Positions 46,879 through 56,574 of a stretch of DNA of 64,000 bases are shown here, in pieces (position 1 is the first letter of the stretch; every line of letters begins with the position of its first letter). The stretch spans positions 1-64,000 of the forward strand of contig JAAFJY010000017.1 of assembly GCA_013299105.1 (NCBI GenBank). The letters run 5' to 3'. The translations under genes were made by a program, and so were the position numbers. Source of the stretch: Chitinophagales bacterium. GTDB lineage: Bacteria > Bacteroidota > Bacteroidia > Chitinophagales > Saprospiraceae. The notes beneath the pieces were generated by a model, which was not told where the DNA came from, did no database searches, and saw nothing but the letters and a program-made list of their open reading frames with translations.

Positions 46879-47164
46879 TGGTGCGGTATGGTTTTAGTAG
46901 GTGTGTGGGGTGCCCTGCCCAAAATGAAATGGGCACGGTAGCTGCTGTGCAAAATAAGGAATTGCGGGAAGATATGGTTAAAATTTTCAGGTTCTCTGAC
47001 AAATCATGTGTCCCTTGAAGCAACTTCTGGATAGATGCAAGATGTGTTGATGGTTCCATTTTGAAAATTTATTGAGATGGGAAGCTAAAATTCAAATCAC
47101 GGCAAGCTGAAATAAATCAGTTCAATTGTCTGAATTTCAATTAAATGCAAGAATCACATCCTGC

Positions 47165-47250
47165 ATCGTGTAACCCTGGACTTCAGTCCGGGGACAAAAT
47201 GCCCTCCCCTAATCACATCACGCATCTATCCGGCAGTTGCATCATATGAA
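47165..47250 (+). repeat. Dispersed ~85-bp repeat, copy 2
   Basis: TCGTGTAACCCTGGACTTCAGTCCGGGGACAAAAT...ATCTATCCGGCAGTTGCATCATATG. Confidence 0.8.
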
Positions 47251-47408
47251 GACTAGTGGTCTATATAAGATGGGGCAAAGGCACTACCACATGCACCTCC
47301 GTTGAGAAATTTTGAACTCCCACCCTAATTGTCAAAGAACCAATTTTTTTGATGCCGTACCTGGCTGTATGGGGCTTAAAGTTGCTAATTTGCGGTATCG
47401 TCTCTTCG

Positions 47409-47487
47409 TACAGTGACAAAAAAGGCAAATTTCGTCACTGTATGGAAAGACAAAAATGCTTATCTTTGTCTTTACACACAGTGACGA
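47409..47487 (+). promoter_or_regulatory. Inverted TACAGTGAC/GTCACTGTA motifs and hairpin immediately upstream of an ATPase gene
   Basis: TACAGTGAC 47409-47417; GTCACTGTA 47434-47442; ACAGTGACGA 47478-47487; the last ends 1 nt before ATG 47489. Confidence 0.6.
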
Positions 47488-47488
47488 T

Positions 47489-48760
47489 ATGGATAAAAAG
47501 CAAATTTTCAGCACCATTATTGCGGATGCCATTGCCAAAAAATACGACCAGAGCCTTCCCCGCATGGTTTCGATCCCCTTGGATGTGCCCAAAATCATCT
47601 CCATCATCGGTCCCAGGCGAGCGGGGAAAACCCACCTGATGTACTACACGATCCAAGAGCTGCGCAAGACGGTTCCTGCGGATCGCCTGGTTTACATTAA
47701 TTTTGAAGACGACCGCCTTTTCCCCATGCAACTGGAAGAGATGGAAAACCTGGTACAAGCTTATTACGAAATGTACCCAGGCAATAAAGACCAGCAAGTA
47801 TGGTTCTTTTTTGACGAGATTCAGGAGGTGTCGAATTGGGAAAAATTTGTGCGCAGACTTTCAGATACGGAACAATGTAGGATTTACATCACGGGTTCCT
47901 CTTCAAAGATGTTGAGTAGGGAGTTGGCCAGTGGCCTGCGCGGACGTACCCTCACCTACGAAGTACTGCCACTTAATTTTGCTGAATTCCTGGCTTTTAA
48001 CCACATTGAAGCGGCGGTGAATGGCTCCAAAGCCCAAGCCGAAATGCTGCATTGGTTTGATCGATGGTTGAAACAAGGTGGGTTTCCTGAATTGGTATTC
48101 TTGCCTCAAGACTTGCATCGCCAGACCATCTCTGAATACCTCGATTTGATGCTGTACCGGGATTTGACCGAGCGATTTGACTTGCGAAACCCAGCTATGC
48201 TAAAGTACCTATTGAAATACGTGCTTTCCAATTTGGCCCAATCATTGAGTACCACGCGTATTTTCAATGATCTGAAGTCGATGGGCTACAGCATTGGGAA
48301 AAACACGGTTTTTGACTACCTCTCTCACCTTGAAGAAGCTTTTGTGCTTTTTCAGGTCCCCATCTGGCATCGCTCGGTAAAAAACCAGGCGCGAAATCCC
48401 AACAAATTTTACTGCATTGACCCTGCGTTCAAATACGTGGTTCACCATACCAACGATATTGGTCGGGTGTTTGAAAACGCTATTTTTTTGCACCTGCGTC
48501 AAAAAGGGCTTGAAATCCATTACCTCTTGAATGGGCAAGAGGTCGATTTTTACTGGAAAGACGGCCCCCCAATCAATGCTTGTTGGGAAATGACCCAGCT
48601 CTCCACCAAAAACCGGGAAGTAGAGGGGATGTTTTCCGCTTTAGAAAAATACAACTTGCCCGAAGGAATCATCCTGACCCGCGACCACCAAGAGGAAATT
48701 CAACGCAATGGCCGTCGAATCCAGGTCCAGCCAGCCTGGCGCTATTTTCTGGAGCATTAG
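47489..48760 (+). CDS. AAA ATPase with DUF4143-like C-terminal domain
   Basis: IISIIGPRRAGKTHLMYYTIQ; QVWFFFDEIQEVSNWEKFVRRL; ITGSSSKMLSRELASGLRGRT; C-terminal nuclease-like ENAIFLHLRQKGLEIHYLLNGQEVDFYW. Confidence 0.9.
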   Translation: MDKKQIFSTIIADAIAKKYDQSLPRMVSIPLDVPKIISIIGPRRAGKTHLMYYTIQELRKTVPADRLVYINFEDDRLFPMQLEEMENLVQAYYEMYPGNKDQQVWFFFDEIQEVSNWEKFVRRLSDTEQCRIYITGSSSKMLSRELASGLRGRTLTYEVLPLNFAEFLAFNHIEAAVNGSKAQAEMLHWFDRWLKQGGFPELVFLPQDLHRQTISEYLDLMLYRDLTERFDLRNPAMLKYLLKYVLSNLAQSLSTTRIFNDLKSMGYSIGKNTVFDYLSHLEEAFVLFQVPIWHRSVKNQARNPNKFYCIDPAFKYVVHHTNDIGRVFENAIFLHLRQKGLEIHYLLNGQEVDFYWKDGPPINACWEMTQLSTKNREVEGMFSALEKYNLPEGIILTRDHQEEIQRNGRRIQVQPAWRYFLEH

Positions 48761-48849
48761 CGAAAGACAAAATTGATGTTTTCGTCTCTCCATACAGTGA
48801 CGAATAACGGCTGAAAATAAAACGCTCCAATCTTTACGCCTAATTGATA

Positions 48850-49010
48850 GCAACGCATGTCAACGTCATGGTCAACGTCAAATTAGCAACCGTGAAAAAC
48901 CGTGTAATCCGCGTCATCCGCGTCATCCGCGTGCTAAAAAACAAGCTTGCGGAGCAAGCAAAAGAATATTCATCCGTAGCTTTTTCAAGGTCGCGAAGCG
49001 GTGCAAAAAC
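48850..49010 (+). repeat. Family R2, copy 2
   Basis: GTCAACGTCATGGTCAACGTC...GCGTCATCCGCGTCATCCGCGTGCTAAAAA...GCTTGC-GGA-GCAAGC (48945-48959). Confidence 0.8.
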
Positions 49011-49040
49011 CGAACTGAGGCCATTTCCCAGCGTCATTTT

Positions 49041-49060
49041 AGACAGGGCATGCCCTGTCT
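49041..49060. repeat. Perfect 20-bp palindrome
   Basis: AGACAGGGCATGCCCTGTCT, self-complementary over its full length, within TTTTAGACAGGGCATGCCCTGTCTCTACA. Confidence 0.9.
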
Positions 49061-49089
49061 CTACAGGTCCCCGTGGTCAAAATCATGGG

Positions 49090-49220
49090 GTCAACGTCAT
49101 GCTGGAAATCCGCGCAAACCTGCGTCATCCGCGTCATCCGCGTGCTAAAAACAGCACCGCGTGAGCGGGGCAAAGGAAGGCAACGCAGTTGCCCACTCGC
49201 AAAAATTTATCCGAGGCTAA
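49090..49220 (+). repeat. Family R2, copy 3
   Basis: GTCAACGTCATGCTGG...GCGTCATCCGCGTCATCCGCGTGCTAAAAA...CCGC-GTGA-GCGG...GGCAAC-GCA-GTTGCC (49179-49193). Confidence 0.8.
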
Positions 49221-49223
49221 ACA

Positions 49224-50651
49224 CTACCCCTCTTCCCTACCCCCATTCTTACCATTCCAATACAAAAAGAAAGGAATGCCCAAAGCGATCAAACCCAAGC
49301 CAATGCCCGCATCCAGCGGGTGCGACACGATGGTATTGATCACCAAACCCACACAAAACAGGATAAAAATGGCGGGTACAAAGGGATAACCCCACACCTT
49401 GTAAGGCCGGGGCGCATCGGGCATTTTGCGGCGCAGGATGAAAACCCCCAGCGTAGTAGCCCCATAAAAAATGAAAGCGGCAAAAATCAAGCGATCGGTC
49501 AATTGGTCGAAACTGCCGGAAAAAACCAATAGGCAAGACCAAACACCCTGGTAAATCAAAGAATTGGCCGGGGTAGCGTACTTGGGGTGCACTTTTTCCA
49601 CGCCTTTGAAAAACAAACCCTGGTTGGCCATCGCAAAGTGGTTGCGGGCGGTGAGCAAGATCGTGGTGTGGGTACAGCCCAGGGTGGTGATCAGGATCAA
49701 CACCGAGATGAAAATGCCGCCCTTGGCTCCCCAAAAGCTTTTTACGGCTTCCACGGCGGCGATGCTGTTGGGGGTATTTTTGATTGCGATCAGTTGATCA
49801 GCAGGCAAAAGGGTCAGGTAAGTGACATTGGCCAAAAGGTAAACGGTGATCACCGCCATCACGCCCCAAAACAACACGATGGGCAGGTTGCGCTTGGGGT
49901 TTTGAATCTCGCCGCCGATATAACCGATGGTATTCCAGCCCTCGTAAGCCCAAAAAGCCGCCAACATGGCCGTAAACATGCTCGAAATGAGTGGCCAAGT
50001 AGCCGGAGCCTGGTAGTTGCTCGCATTTACGCTCAAACGGCCCCAATCCGACTGACCGCTGCTGAGGCCAAAAATCACGATGATGCCAATGCCGATCAAG
50101 ACCGTAAACGTGATGATCCGGCTGATTTCGCCCCCCATCTTGATGCCACGAATGTTGATGAAACTCAAAATGGCGATCAAAGAGATGGTCACCAGTTTAA
50201 TGGAGAAGTTTTCAAAGGGCTTAAAAACACCCAGTAGGTTCCAATTCGCCCAGGATTCCAGCAGCGGTGGAATGGGCACGATGGCGTTCAAGGATTGCGT
50301 AAAAACGTAGGCAATGGAAGCGATGGCCCCGGTTTTGATGATCGAAAAGGTGGTCCAGCCGAACAAAAAAGCAAAAAAGCGCCCATAAATCGTGCGGTAG
50401 TAACGAAACTCGCCGCCCGTACCCGCCAATACACTTGCCACCTCGGCATTGCTCACCGCACCCGCCAGGCTGATCAATCCGCCCAGTACCCAGGCCAGCA
50501 ACACCAGCATGGGCGATTGCAGGGTATCGGTCATCGGGGCTACCTTTTTGTACACCCCCGAACCAATGATCGAACTGATGATCATGGCAATGGCCATCGG
50601 CAGGGTGATGGCCGCGACGAGCTTGTTTTCGTTGTTGTTTTCGTTCAGCAT
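49224..50651 (-). CDS. APC-family amino acid permease
   Basis: 12 hydrophobic segments; MAIAMIISSIIGSGVYKKVAPMT; SMFTAMLAAFWAYEGWNTIGYIGGEIQNPKRNLP. Confidence 0.92.
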   Translation of the reverse strand: MLNENNNENKLVAAITLPMAIAMIISSIIGSGVYKKVAPMTDTLQSPMLVLLAWVLGGLISLAGAVSNAEVASVLAGTGGEFRYYRTIYGRFFAFLFGWTTFSIIKTGAIASIAYVFTQSLNAIVPIPPLLESWANWNLLGVFKPFENFSIKLVTISLIAILSFINIRGIKMGGEISRIITFTVLIGIGIIVIFGLSSGQSDWGRLSVNASNYQAPATWPLISSMFTAMLAAFWAYEGWNTIGYIGGEIQNPKRNLPIVLFWGVMAVITVYLLANVTYLTLLPADQLIAIKNTPNSIAAVEAVKSFWGAKGGIFISVLILITTLGCTHTTILLTARNHFAMANQGLFFKGVEKVHPKYATPANSLIYQGVWSCLLVFSGSFDQLTDRLIFAAFIFYGATTLGVFILRRKMPDAPRPYKVWGYPFVPAIFILFCVGLVINTIVSHPLDAGIGLGLIALGIPFFLYWNGKNGGREEG

Positions 50652-50700
50652 GACTACTTGATTGCTTGGTTAGAGGCCACAAATAAAATGTACGTAAATC

Positions 50701-50826
50701 GCAACTGCGTTGCTTTAATTGCCTCGCTGCGCGAGGTTATTTTTAGCACGCGGATGACGCGGATGACGCAGATTTTCGCGGATTACCAACATGATTTTGA
50801 CTGTGATTTTGACCATGACGTTGACG
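50701..50826 (-). repeat. Family R2, copy 4 (inverted)
   Basis: GCAAC-TGC-GTTGC (50701-50713), CCTCGC-TGC-GCGAGG (50722-50736), GCACGCGGATGACGCGGATGACGCAGA...CATGACGTTGAC. Confidence 0.8.
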
Positions 50827-51036
50827 CTCTCTGTGCTCAAGACCCAGAGAAATCGGTACACTTTAATGTTGATCTGTTGCTTAGAATGTGGTAAAATTAG
50901 CATTAGCCCTATTTTTTCAAAGGTTTGGCGACTTTTTTTCTTGAACAAATGTTATTTTAGGGTCTTTGCTCTTGACGAATTATTTATTTTGGCAGCGGTA
51001 AAGAGCACAAGTGGTTTTTACCAAAAACAGATCACA

Positions 51037-53856
51037 ATGAAAATGCCAAACTTCCTGGGGAAAAACCCCCTGATTCTTGCAGTGTGCCTGCTCTTGGCGG
51101 TCTTATTATTGGCCAACTTCATCAATTTTGGGGGCGCATCCATCCATTATGCCACCCAGGTCAAGCCCATTCTCAACAAAAAATGCATTTCCTGTCACGG
51201 TGGGGTGAAACAAAATGCCGAATTCAGCATGATGACCCGTGAGCACCTGCTGCGCCCCAACGAATCGGGTAAACCCGCCGTGGTGCCCGGCAAACCCGAC
51301 GAGAGTGAGCTGATGAAGCGCATTCAATCCCACGACCCTGAAGAGCGCATGCCCTACGAGGAAGCCCCCCTCAGCAAAAAAGAAATCTCGATCCTGCGCC
51401 AATGGATCAAAGAAGGCGCACAATGGGGCGAACACTGGGCTTATGTGCCCGTGCAGCCCGTAAAAGTACCCAAAGCCAAGGGTTTTCTGGGCATTTTTCC
51501 CGCCCCCAAAAATCAATGGGTACAAAACGACATCGACTGGTTCATCCTTGATCGCCTGAAAAAAGAAGGGCTGAGTAATTCGCCAATAGCCGACAAGGCT
51601 ACTTTGTTGCGCCGGGTCAGCCTGGACTTGACTGGCCAGCCTGCGCCCGCATCATTGGCCAAAAAATACTTGGCGGATCAATCGCCAAAAGCATATGAAA
51701 ACCTGGTTGACTCCCTGCTCGCTTTGCCTGCTTACGGCGAACGCTGGGCCAGCATGTGGCTCGACCTGGCCCGCTATGCCGATACCAAGGGCTACGAACG
51801 CGACTACAAACGCGACATTTGGCGCTACCGCGATTGGCTGATCCGCACCCTGAACAAGGACATGCCTTACAATGATTTTTTGACCGAACAACTGGCGGGC
51901 GACCTGCTGCCAAATCCAACTGATGATCAATTTTTAGCCACCGCTTTTCACCGCAACACCCCCACCAACGACGAAGGGGGGACCCTGAACGAAGAATACC
52001 GGGTAGTGGCCCTGATCGATCGGGTGAATACTACTTTTGAGGCCATTCTGGGCACTACTTTTGCCTGTACGCAGTGTCATGGGCACCCTTATGAAGCCAT
52101 TTTTCACGATGAGTACTACAAGGTAATGGCTTACTTCAACAACAGCCGCGACGAGGACACCAACGAGGACTACCCCCTGCTGCGGCATTACCCAAAAGCC
52201 GATAGCCTGAAACTCGATAGCTTGTGCCGTTGGGTAGCCCAAAACGACTCGCCCAAACGCAGTATGGAGATTTACACCTTTCTCAAAACCCTGCAACCTT
52301 CGTTCTATTCCATCGCCTCGGATCAGTTTGTCAATTGTGAACTGTACGATACCAAGTGGCTCAACATGCGCAACCACGCCAGCGCTCGTTTTCAGGAAGT
52401 GGACCTCACGGGCAAAAGCCAGCTCATCCTGCCACTTTGTGGGGTGGTTGGTGGGGGCCGTTTCAGCATTCATTTGGACAGCTTGAATGGGCCTTTGCTC
52501 TTGAGTATCGGAATGGAAAAAACGGCCAACTATTGCGATACCAAGGCTTATGATTTCCAGCCCGTGAAAGGCAAGCACCGTTTGTTTTTCCGCTACGAAA
52601 ACCCCGCTTTGGCCAGCGATCCGCGCAAATCAGGCATCGGCTTCAACTGGTTTTATTTCACCAACCCATTCCCAGGGCAAGGCAAACCGGGTTACGAGCA
52701 AAAACTGGCCGATTATTGGGCCCTCATTCGCCAAGACCCGCCTACCACGCCCATCATGATGGACAATCCCGCTACTTTGCCCCGCCCCAACCACGTATTC
52801 GAGCGCGGCAATTGGTTGGTAAAAGGCCAAAAAGTGAGCCCTGGAGTGCCCGCCTTGCTCGGCAAATTACCTGCCGGAGCCCCCAGCAATCGCCTGGGCT
52901 TTGCGCAATGGGTCACCGACCCCAAAAACCCACTGACCGCCCGCACGATGGTGAACCGCATGTGGGAGCAAGTGTTTGGGCAGGGCCTGGCCGAAACCTT
53001 GGAAGACTTGGGCTCGCAGGGCATCCCCCCTACCCACCCCGAATTGATGGACTACCTGGCCTGGCAATTCGTTCACGAGCAAGGCTGGAGCATGAAAAAA
53101 CTGCTGCGCGAAATGGTCCTTTCGGCCACCTACCGCCAATCCTCGGTGGGTAATCCTAACTTGGTAGAAAAAGACCCGACCAACAAATTCTACGCCCGTG
53201 GCCCCAGGGTACGCCTCAGCGCCGAGCAAATCCGCGACCAAGCTCTGAGCCTGGCGGGCTTGTTGAGCCACAAAAAGTACGGCCCCGGCGTGATGCCCTA
53301 CCAACCCGATGGCATCTGGAAATCGCCTTACAACAGCGACAATTGGATACAGAGCGAAGGAGAAGACCGCTACCGCCGGGCAGTTTATACTTATTGCAAG
53401 CGCTCCAGTGGCTATCCTTCCATGCTCACTTTTGATGGGGCCACCCGAGCCGTTTGTACGGCCCGCCGCATCCGCACCAATACACCTTTGCAAGCCCTGG
53501 TCACGCTCAACGATCCGGTTTACATCGAAGCGGCCAAGGCTTTTGCCCAAAAAATGAAAAAACTGGGCGGCAAGGAGGTCAAAAATCAAATTAAAAAAGG
53601 ATACGGCCTGGCGTTGGGCAAACACATCGAGGAGCAAAAGTTGCAAACCTTGGTCGGGCTTTATGACAAAGCCAAAGCCAAATATGCGGCGGACCCCAAG
53701 CTGGTTCAAGCCTTGTTTGCGGAGCCTGAGCCCAAAAATGCCGCTGAAAAGAAACCTGCAAGCCTGCCGATGCCAGCTTACAGCGCGGAGGATGCCGCCT
53801 TGACCCTGGTGGCCAATGCCCTATTGAACCTTGACGAGTTGGTCAGCAAAAATTAA
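51037..53856 (+). CDS. DUF1549/DUF1553 protein with N-terminal planctomycete-type cytochrome c domain
   Basis: VKPILNKKCISCHGGVKQNAEFSM (CXXCH); DLTGQPAPASLAKKYLADQSPKAYENLVDSLLALPAYGERWASMWLDLARYADTKGYERD. Confidence 0.93.
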   Translation: MKMPNFLGKNPLILAVCLLLAVLLLANFINFGGASIHYATQVKPILNKKCISCHGGVKQNAEFSMMTREHLLRPNESGKPAVVPGKPDESELMKRIQSHDPEERMPYEEAPLSKKEISILRQWIKEGAQWGEHWAYVPVQPVKVPKAKGFLGIFPAPKNQWVQNDIDWFILDRLKKEGLSNSPIADKATLLRRVSLDLTGQPAPASLAKKYLADQSPKAYENLVDSLLALPAYGERWASMWLDLARYADTKGYERDYKRDIWRYRDWLIRTLNKDMPYNDFLTEQLAGDLLPNPTDDQFLATAFHRNTPTNDEGGTLNEEYRVVALIDRVNTTFEAILGTTFACTQCHGHPYEAIFHDEYYKVMAYFNNSRDEDTNEDYPLLRHYPKADSLKLDSLCRWVAQNDSPKRSMEIYTFLKTLQPSFYSIASDQFVNCELYDTKWLNMRNHASARFQEVDLTGKSQLILPLCGVVGGGRFSIHLDSLNGPLLLSIGMEKTANYCDTKAYDFQPVKGKHRLFFRYENPALASDPRKSGIGFNWFYFTNPFPGQGKPGYEQKLADYWALIRQDPPTTPIMMDNPATLPRPNHVFERGNWLVKGQKVSPGVPALLGKLPAGAPSNRLGFAQWVTDPKNPLTARTMVNRMWEQVFGQGLAETLEDLGSQGIPPTHPELMDYLAWQFVHEQGWSMKKLLREMVLSATYRQSSVGNPNLVEKDPTNKFYARGPRVRLSAEQIRDQALSLAGLLSHKKYGPGVMPYQPDGIWKSPYNSDNWIQSEGEDRYRRAVYTYCKRSSGYPSMLTFDGATRAVCTARRIRTNTPLQALVTLNDPVYIEAAKAFAQKMKKLGGKEVKNQIKKGYGLALGKHIEEQKLQTLVGLYDKAKAKYAADPKLVQALFAEPEPKNAAEKKPASLPMPAYSAEDAALTLVANALLNLDELVSKN

Positions 53857-53862
53857 AAAGTC

Positions 53863-55365
53863 ATGTCCAGAAGAATAAACTTGCAAGACGAGTTGCGCCA
53901 AGAAAGCGCAGCATTAAATACCCGCCGCCTGTTTCTCAAAAACTGTGCGATGGGCTTGGGTGCGGCGGCTATGGGTAGCCTTTTGAGTGCTTGTGGGGGT
54001 GGCAGCATTACCAATACGGGCAATGCCATTGTTTTTGACCCCGCCAATCCACTGGCTCCCCGGCCACCCCATTTTCCGGGCAAGGCCAAGTCGGTGATTT
54101 ACCTGCACATGGCGGGTGCGCCTTCGCAGCTCGACTTGTTTGACTACAAGCCTACCCTAGCCAAACTCAATGGCCAGGCTTGTCCCGAATCACTGTTGGC
54201 GGGCAAAACCTTTGCTTTCATTCGCGGGGTGCCAAAACTGCTGGGGCCGCAGTCCAACTTCATGCAAAGGGGCCAAAGTGGGGCTTGGATTTCAGACTAC
54301 CTGCCCCACTTGAGCACCATCGCCGATGACCTGGCCTTCCTCAAAGCCGTGAACACCGACCAGTTCAACCATGCACCAGCCCAGTTGCTCATGCACACGG
54401 GCTCGGCGCGCTTGGGGCGGCCCAGCATTGGCTCTTGGGCCACTTATGGTTTGGGGTCAGAAAACAGCAATTTGCCGGGTTTCGTGGTGCTGACTTCGGG
54501 CGGACAAAACCCCGATGCGGGCAAAGCGGTATGGGGCAGTGGGTTTTTACCCTCGGTTTACCAAGGTGTGCAGTGCCGCTCGGCGGGCGAACCCGTTTTG
54601 TACCTGCAAGACCCCCAGGGCATCGACCGCGACCTGCGCCAAGCTTCCATCGAGGCCATCAATGACGTGAACCGCAAAACCTACGAAGAATTCAAGGACC
54701 CGGAAATCCTCTCCCGGATTTCGCAGTACGAAATGGCTTACCGCATGCAAGTGACCGCGCCGGAGGTGATGAACATCAACGACGAGCCAGCTTACATCCA
54801 CGAAATGTACGGCACCAAACCCGGCCAAGAGGCTTTCGCCAACAACGTTTTGCTGGCCCGTAAACTGGTGGAAAAAGGCGTAAGATTCGTACAGCTCTTC
54901 GACTGGGGTTGGGACGCACACGGCACTGGTGCGGACACCGCCATCGACGTGGGTTTCATCAACAAGTGCCGCGAAATCGACAAATCCATCACTGCCCTGA
55001 TCCTTGACCTCAAACAACGGGGCTTACTCGAAGAAACCCTGGTGGTATGGGGCTCAGAATTTGGCCGCACGCCCATGCAAGAAAACCGCAATGGCCTGGA
55101 GTTGCCCTTCAAAGGCCGCGACCACCACGCCGACGCCTTCACGATGTGGATGTGCGGCGGGGGCATCAAAGCGGGTGCTTCGCACGGCGAGACCGACGAA
55201 ATTGGTTTCAATGCGGTGAGTGGCAAGGTCTCGGTTTACGACGTGCAAGCCACGATCTTGAACCAATTGGGTTTCGACCACGAAAAATTCACCTATCAGT
55301 TCCAAGGCCGTCCTTTCCGCCTTACGGATGTGGAAGGGGCGGTCATTAAGCAGGTTGTTGCCTGA
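53863..55365 (+). CDS. DUF1501 (sulfatase-like) protein
   Basis: Tat/signal-like N-terminus; KSVIYLHMAGAPSQLDLFDYKPTLAKLNGQ; LLEETLVVWGSEFGRTPMQENRNGLELPFKGRDHH. Confidence 0.93.
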   Translation: MSRRINLQDELRQESAALNTRRLFLKNCAMGLGAAAMGSLLSACGGGSITNTGNAIVFDPANPLAPRPPHFPGKAKSVIYLHMAGAPSQLDLFDYKPTLAKLNGQACPESLLAGKTFAFIRGVPKLLGPQSNFMQRGQSGAWISDYLPHLSTIADDLAFLKAVNTDQFNHAPAQLLMHTGSARLGRPSIGSWATYGLGSENSNLPGFVVLTSGGQNPDAGKAVWGSGFLPSVYQGVQCRSAGEPVLYLQDPQGIDRDLRQASIEAINDVNRKTYEEFKDPEILSRISQYEMAYRMQVTAPEVMNINDEPAYIHEMYGTKPGQEAFANNVLLARKLVEKGVRFVQLFDWGWDAHGTGADTAIDVGFINKCREIDKSITALILDLKQRGLLEETLVVWGSEFGRTPMQENRNGLELPFKGRDHHADAFTMWMCGGGIKAGASHGETDEIGFNAVSGKVSVYDVQATILNQLGFDHEKFTYQFQGRPFRLTDVEGAVIKQVVA

Positions 55366-55391
55366 TTTTCATCTAAAAACAAACAAAAAAC

Positions 55392-56318
55392 ATGCCTACC
55401 AATCGCAGAACCTTCCTCAGCAACAGCATGGCTTTGGCCGGGGGTATGCTGATGGATCCTTTCCAAAGCGTGGAAAAGGACAAAGTCAATTTTCACATTC
55501 CCGCTGCATTTTCCCTCAAATTCCTGGCTACCAATTGGGGTTTTGAGGGCACTTGGGACCAATTTTGTGAAAAAGCCAAAAAAGCGGGCTACGACGGCTT
55601 CGAAGCCTGGGCACCTAGTGACGAAAAAGGCCGCAACGAAATGCAAGCCGCCGCTGCGAAATACGGCTTGAGCTACGGTCTGTTGGTTGGAGCGGGAGAT
55701 AGCGATCCTACTAAAAACAAGGCTGCCCTCGAAGCCCAAATGAAATTTGCCTTGCCCATGAAGCCTTTGTTCTTCAACTGTCATTCGGGTAAAGACTACT
55801 TCAGCCAGGAACAAGCGATTGGCATTTTGGACATGGCCAACAAAATAGGCAAGGCCGCTGGCATCCCCGTTTACCACGAAACCCACCGGGGCCGCATTTG
55901 CTACGCGGCACCAGTGACCAAGGCATTGATGGAAAAACTGCCTGACTTGCGCCTCACCCTCGATATTTCGCACTGGTGCTGCGTGCACGAATCGCTACTC
56001 GAAGAACAGACCGAAACCGTAGCGATGGCCCTCAGCCGTACCGACCACATCCACTCGAGAGTAGGCCACCAGGAAGGGCCACAGGTCACCGACCCACGTG
56101 CGCCCGAATGGGCCAGCGCCCTCAAAGCCCACCTCGCCTGGTGGGACAACGTGGTAGAAATGAAAGTCAAAGCAGGCCAGGGACTGACCGTCCTGACCGA
56201 ATTTGGCCCACCCAACTACCTACCCACCGTACCCTACACCCTGCAACCCTTGGCTGACCAATGGGGCATCAATGTGTATATGAAGGATTTGCTGAAGGCG
56301 CGGTACGCGGGGAAATGA
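55392..56318 (+). CDS. Sugar phosphate isomerase/epimerase-like TIM-barrel protein
   Basis: MPTNRRTFLSNSMALAGGML signal; AGYDGFEAWAP; VYHETHRGRICYAAPVT; LTLDISHWCCVHESL. Confidence 0.85.
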   Translation: MPTNRRTFLSNSMALAGGMLMDPFQSVEKDKVNFHIPAAFSLKFLATNWGFEGTWDQFCEKAKKAGYDGFEAWAPSDEKGRNEMQAAAAKYGLSYGLLVGAGDSDPTKNKAALEAQMKFALPMKPLFFNCHSGKDYFSQEQAIGILDMANKIGKAAGIPVYHETHRGRICYAAPVTKALMEKLPDLRLTLDISHWCCVHESLLEEQTETVAMALSRTDHIHSRVGHQEGPQVTDPRAPEWASALKAHLAWWDNVVEMKVKAGQGLTVLTEFGPPNYLPTVPYTLQPLADQWGINVYMKDLLKARYAGK

Positions 56319-56440
56319 TCAGAAGTTGAAAGGTTGAAGGGTTGAAGGGTTGAAAAGAGGGGCCTTCACTTAACTTTAGGCATGGAGCAATAGATAAGTA
56401 TTCAACTAATTGTAGCAAATGTTTGTAGAAACAGCTTGCT

Positions 56441-56574
56441 AAGGGAGCGTAAAGGAATAAGGTAGGCCAATTTTGGTTTAGTGAAAAAAGAAAAGCAACT
56501 GACTGAAAGAAAGTGGTGTTCTTTTTTTGTTAAGCCTCAAAGAAAATGTGGTTACCGTATTTTAGCCCAAATAC
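56441..56574 (-). repeat. Family R1, copy E (inverted orientation)
   Basis: AAGGGAGCGTAAAGGAATAAGGTAGGCC...GGTTTAGTGAAAAAAGAAAAGCAACTG...TTTTAGCCCAAATAC. Confidence 0.85.

Noticed and set aside
48907-48935. GCGTCATCCGCGTCATCCGCG as a CRISPR-like direct repeat
   Set aside because: Units are adjacent with no spacers and belong to the R2 repeat body; no cas genes in the window.
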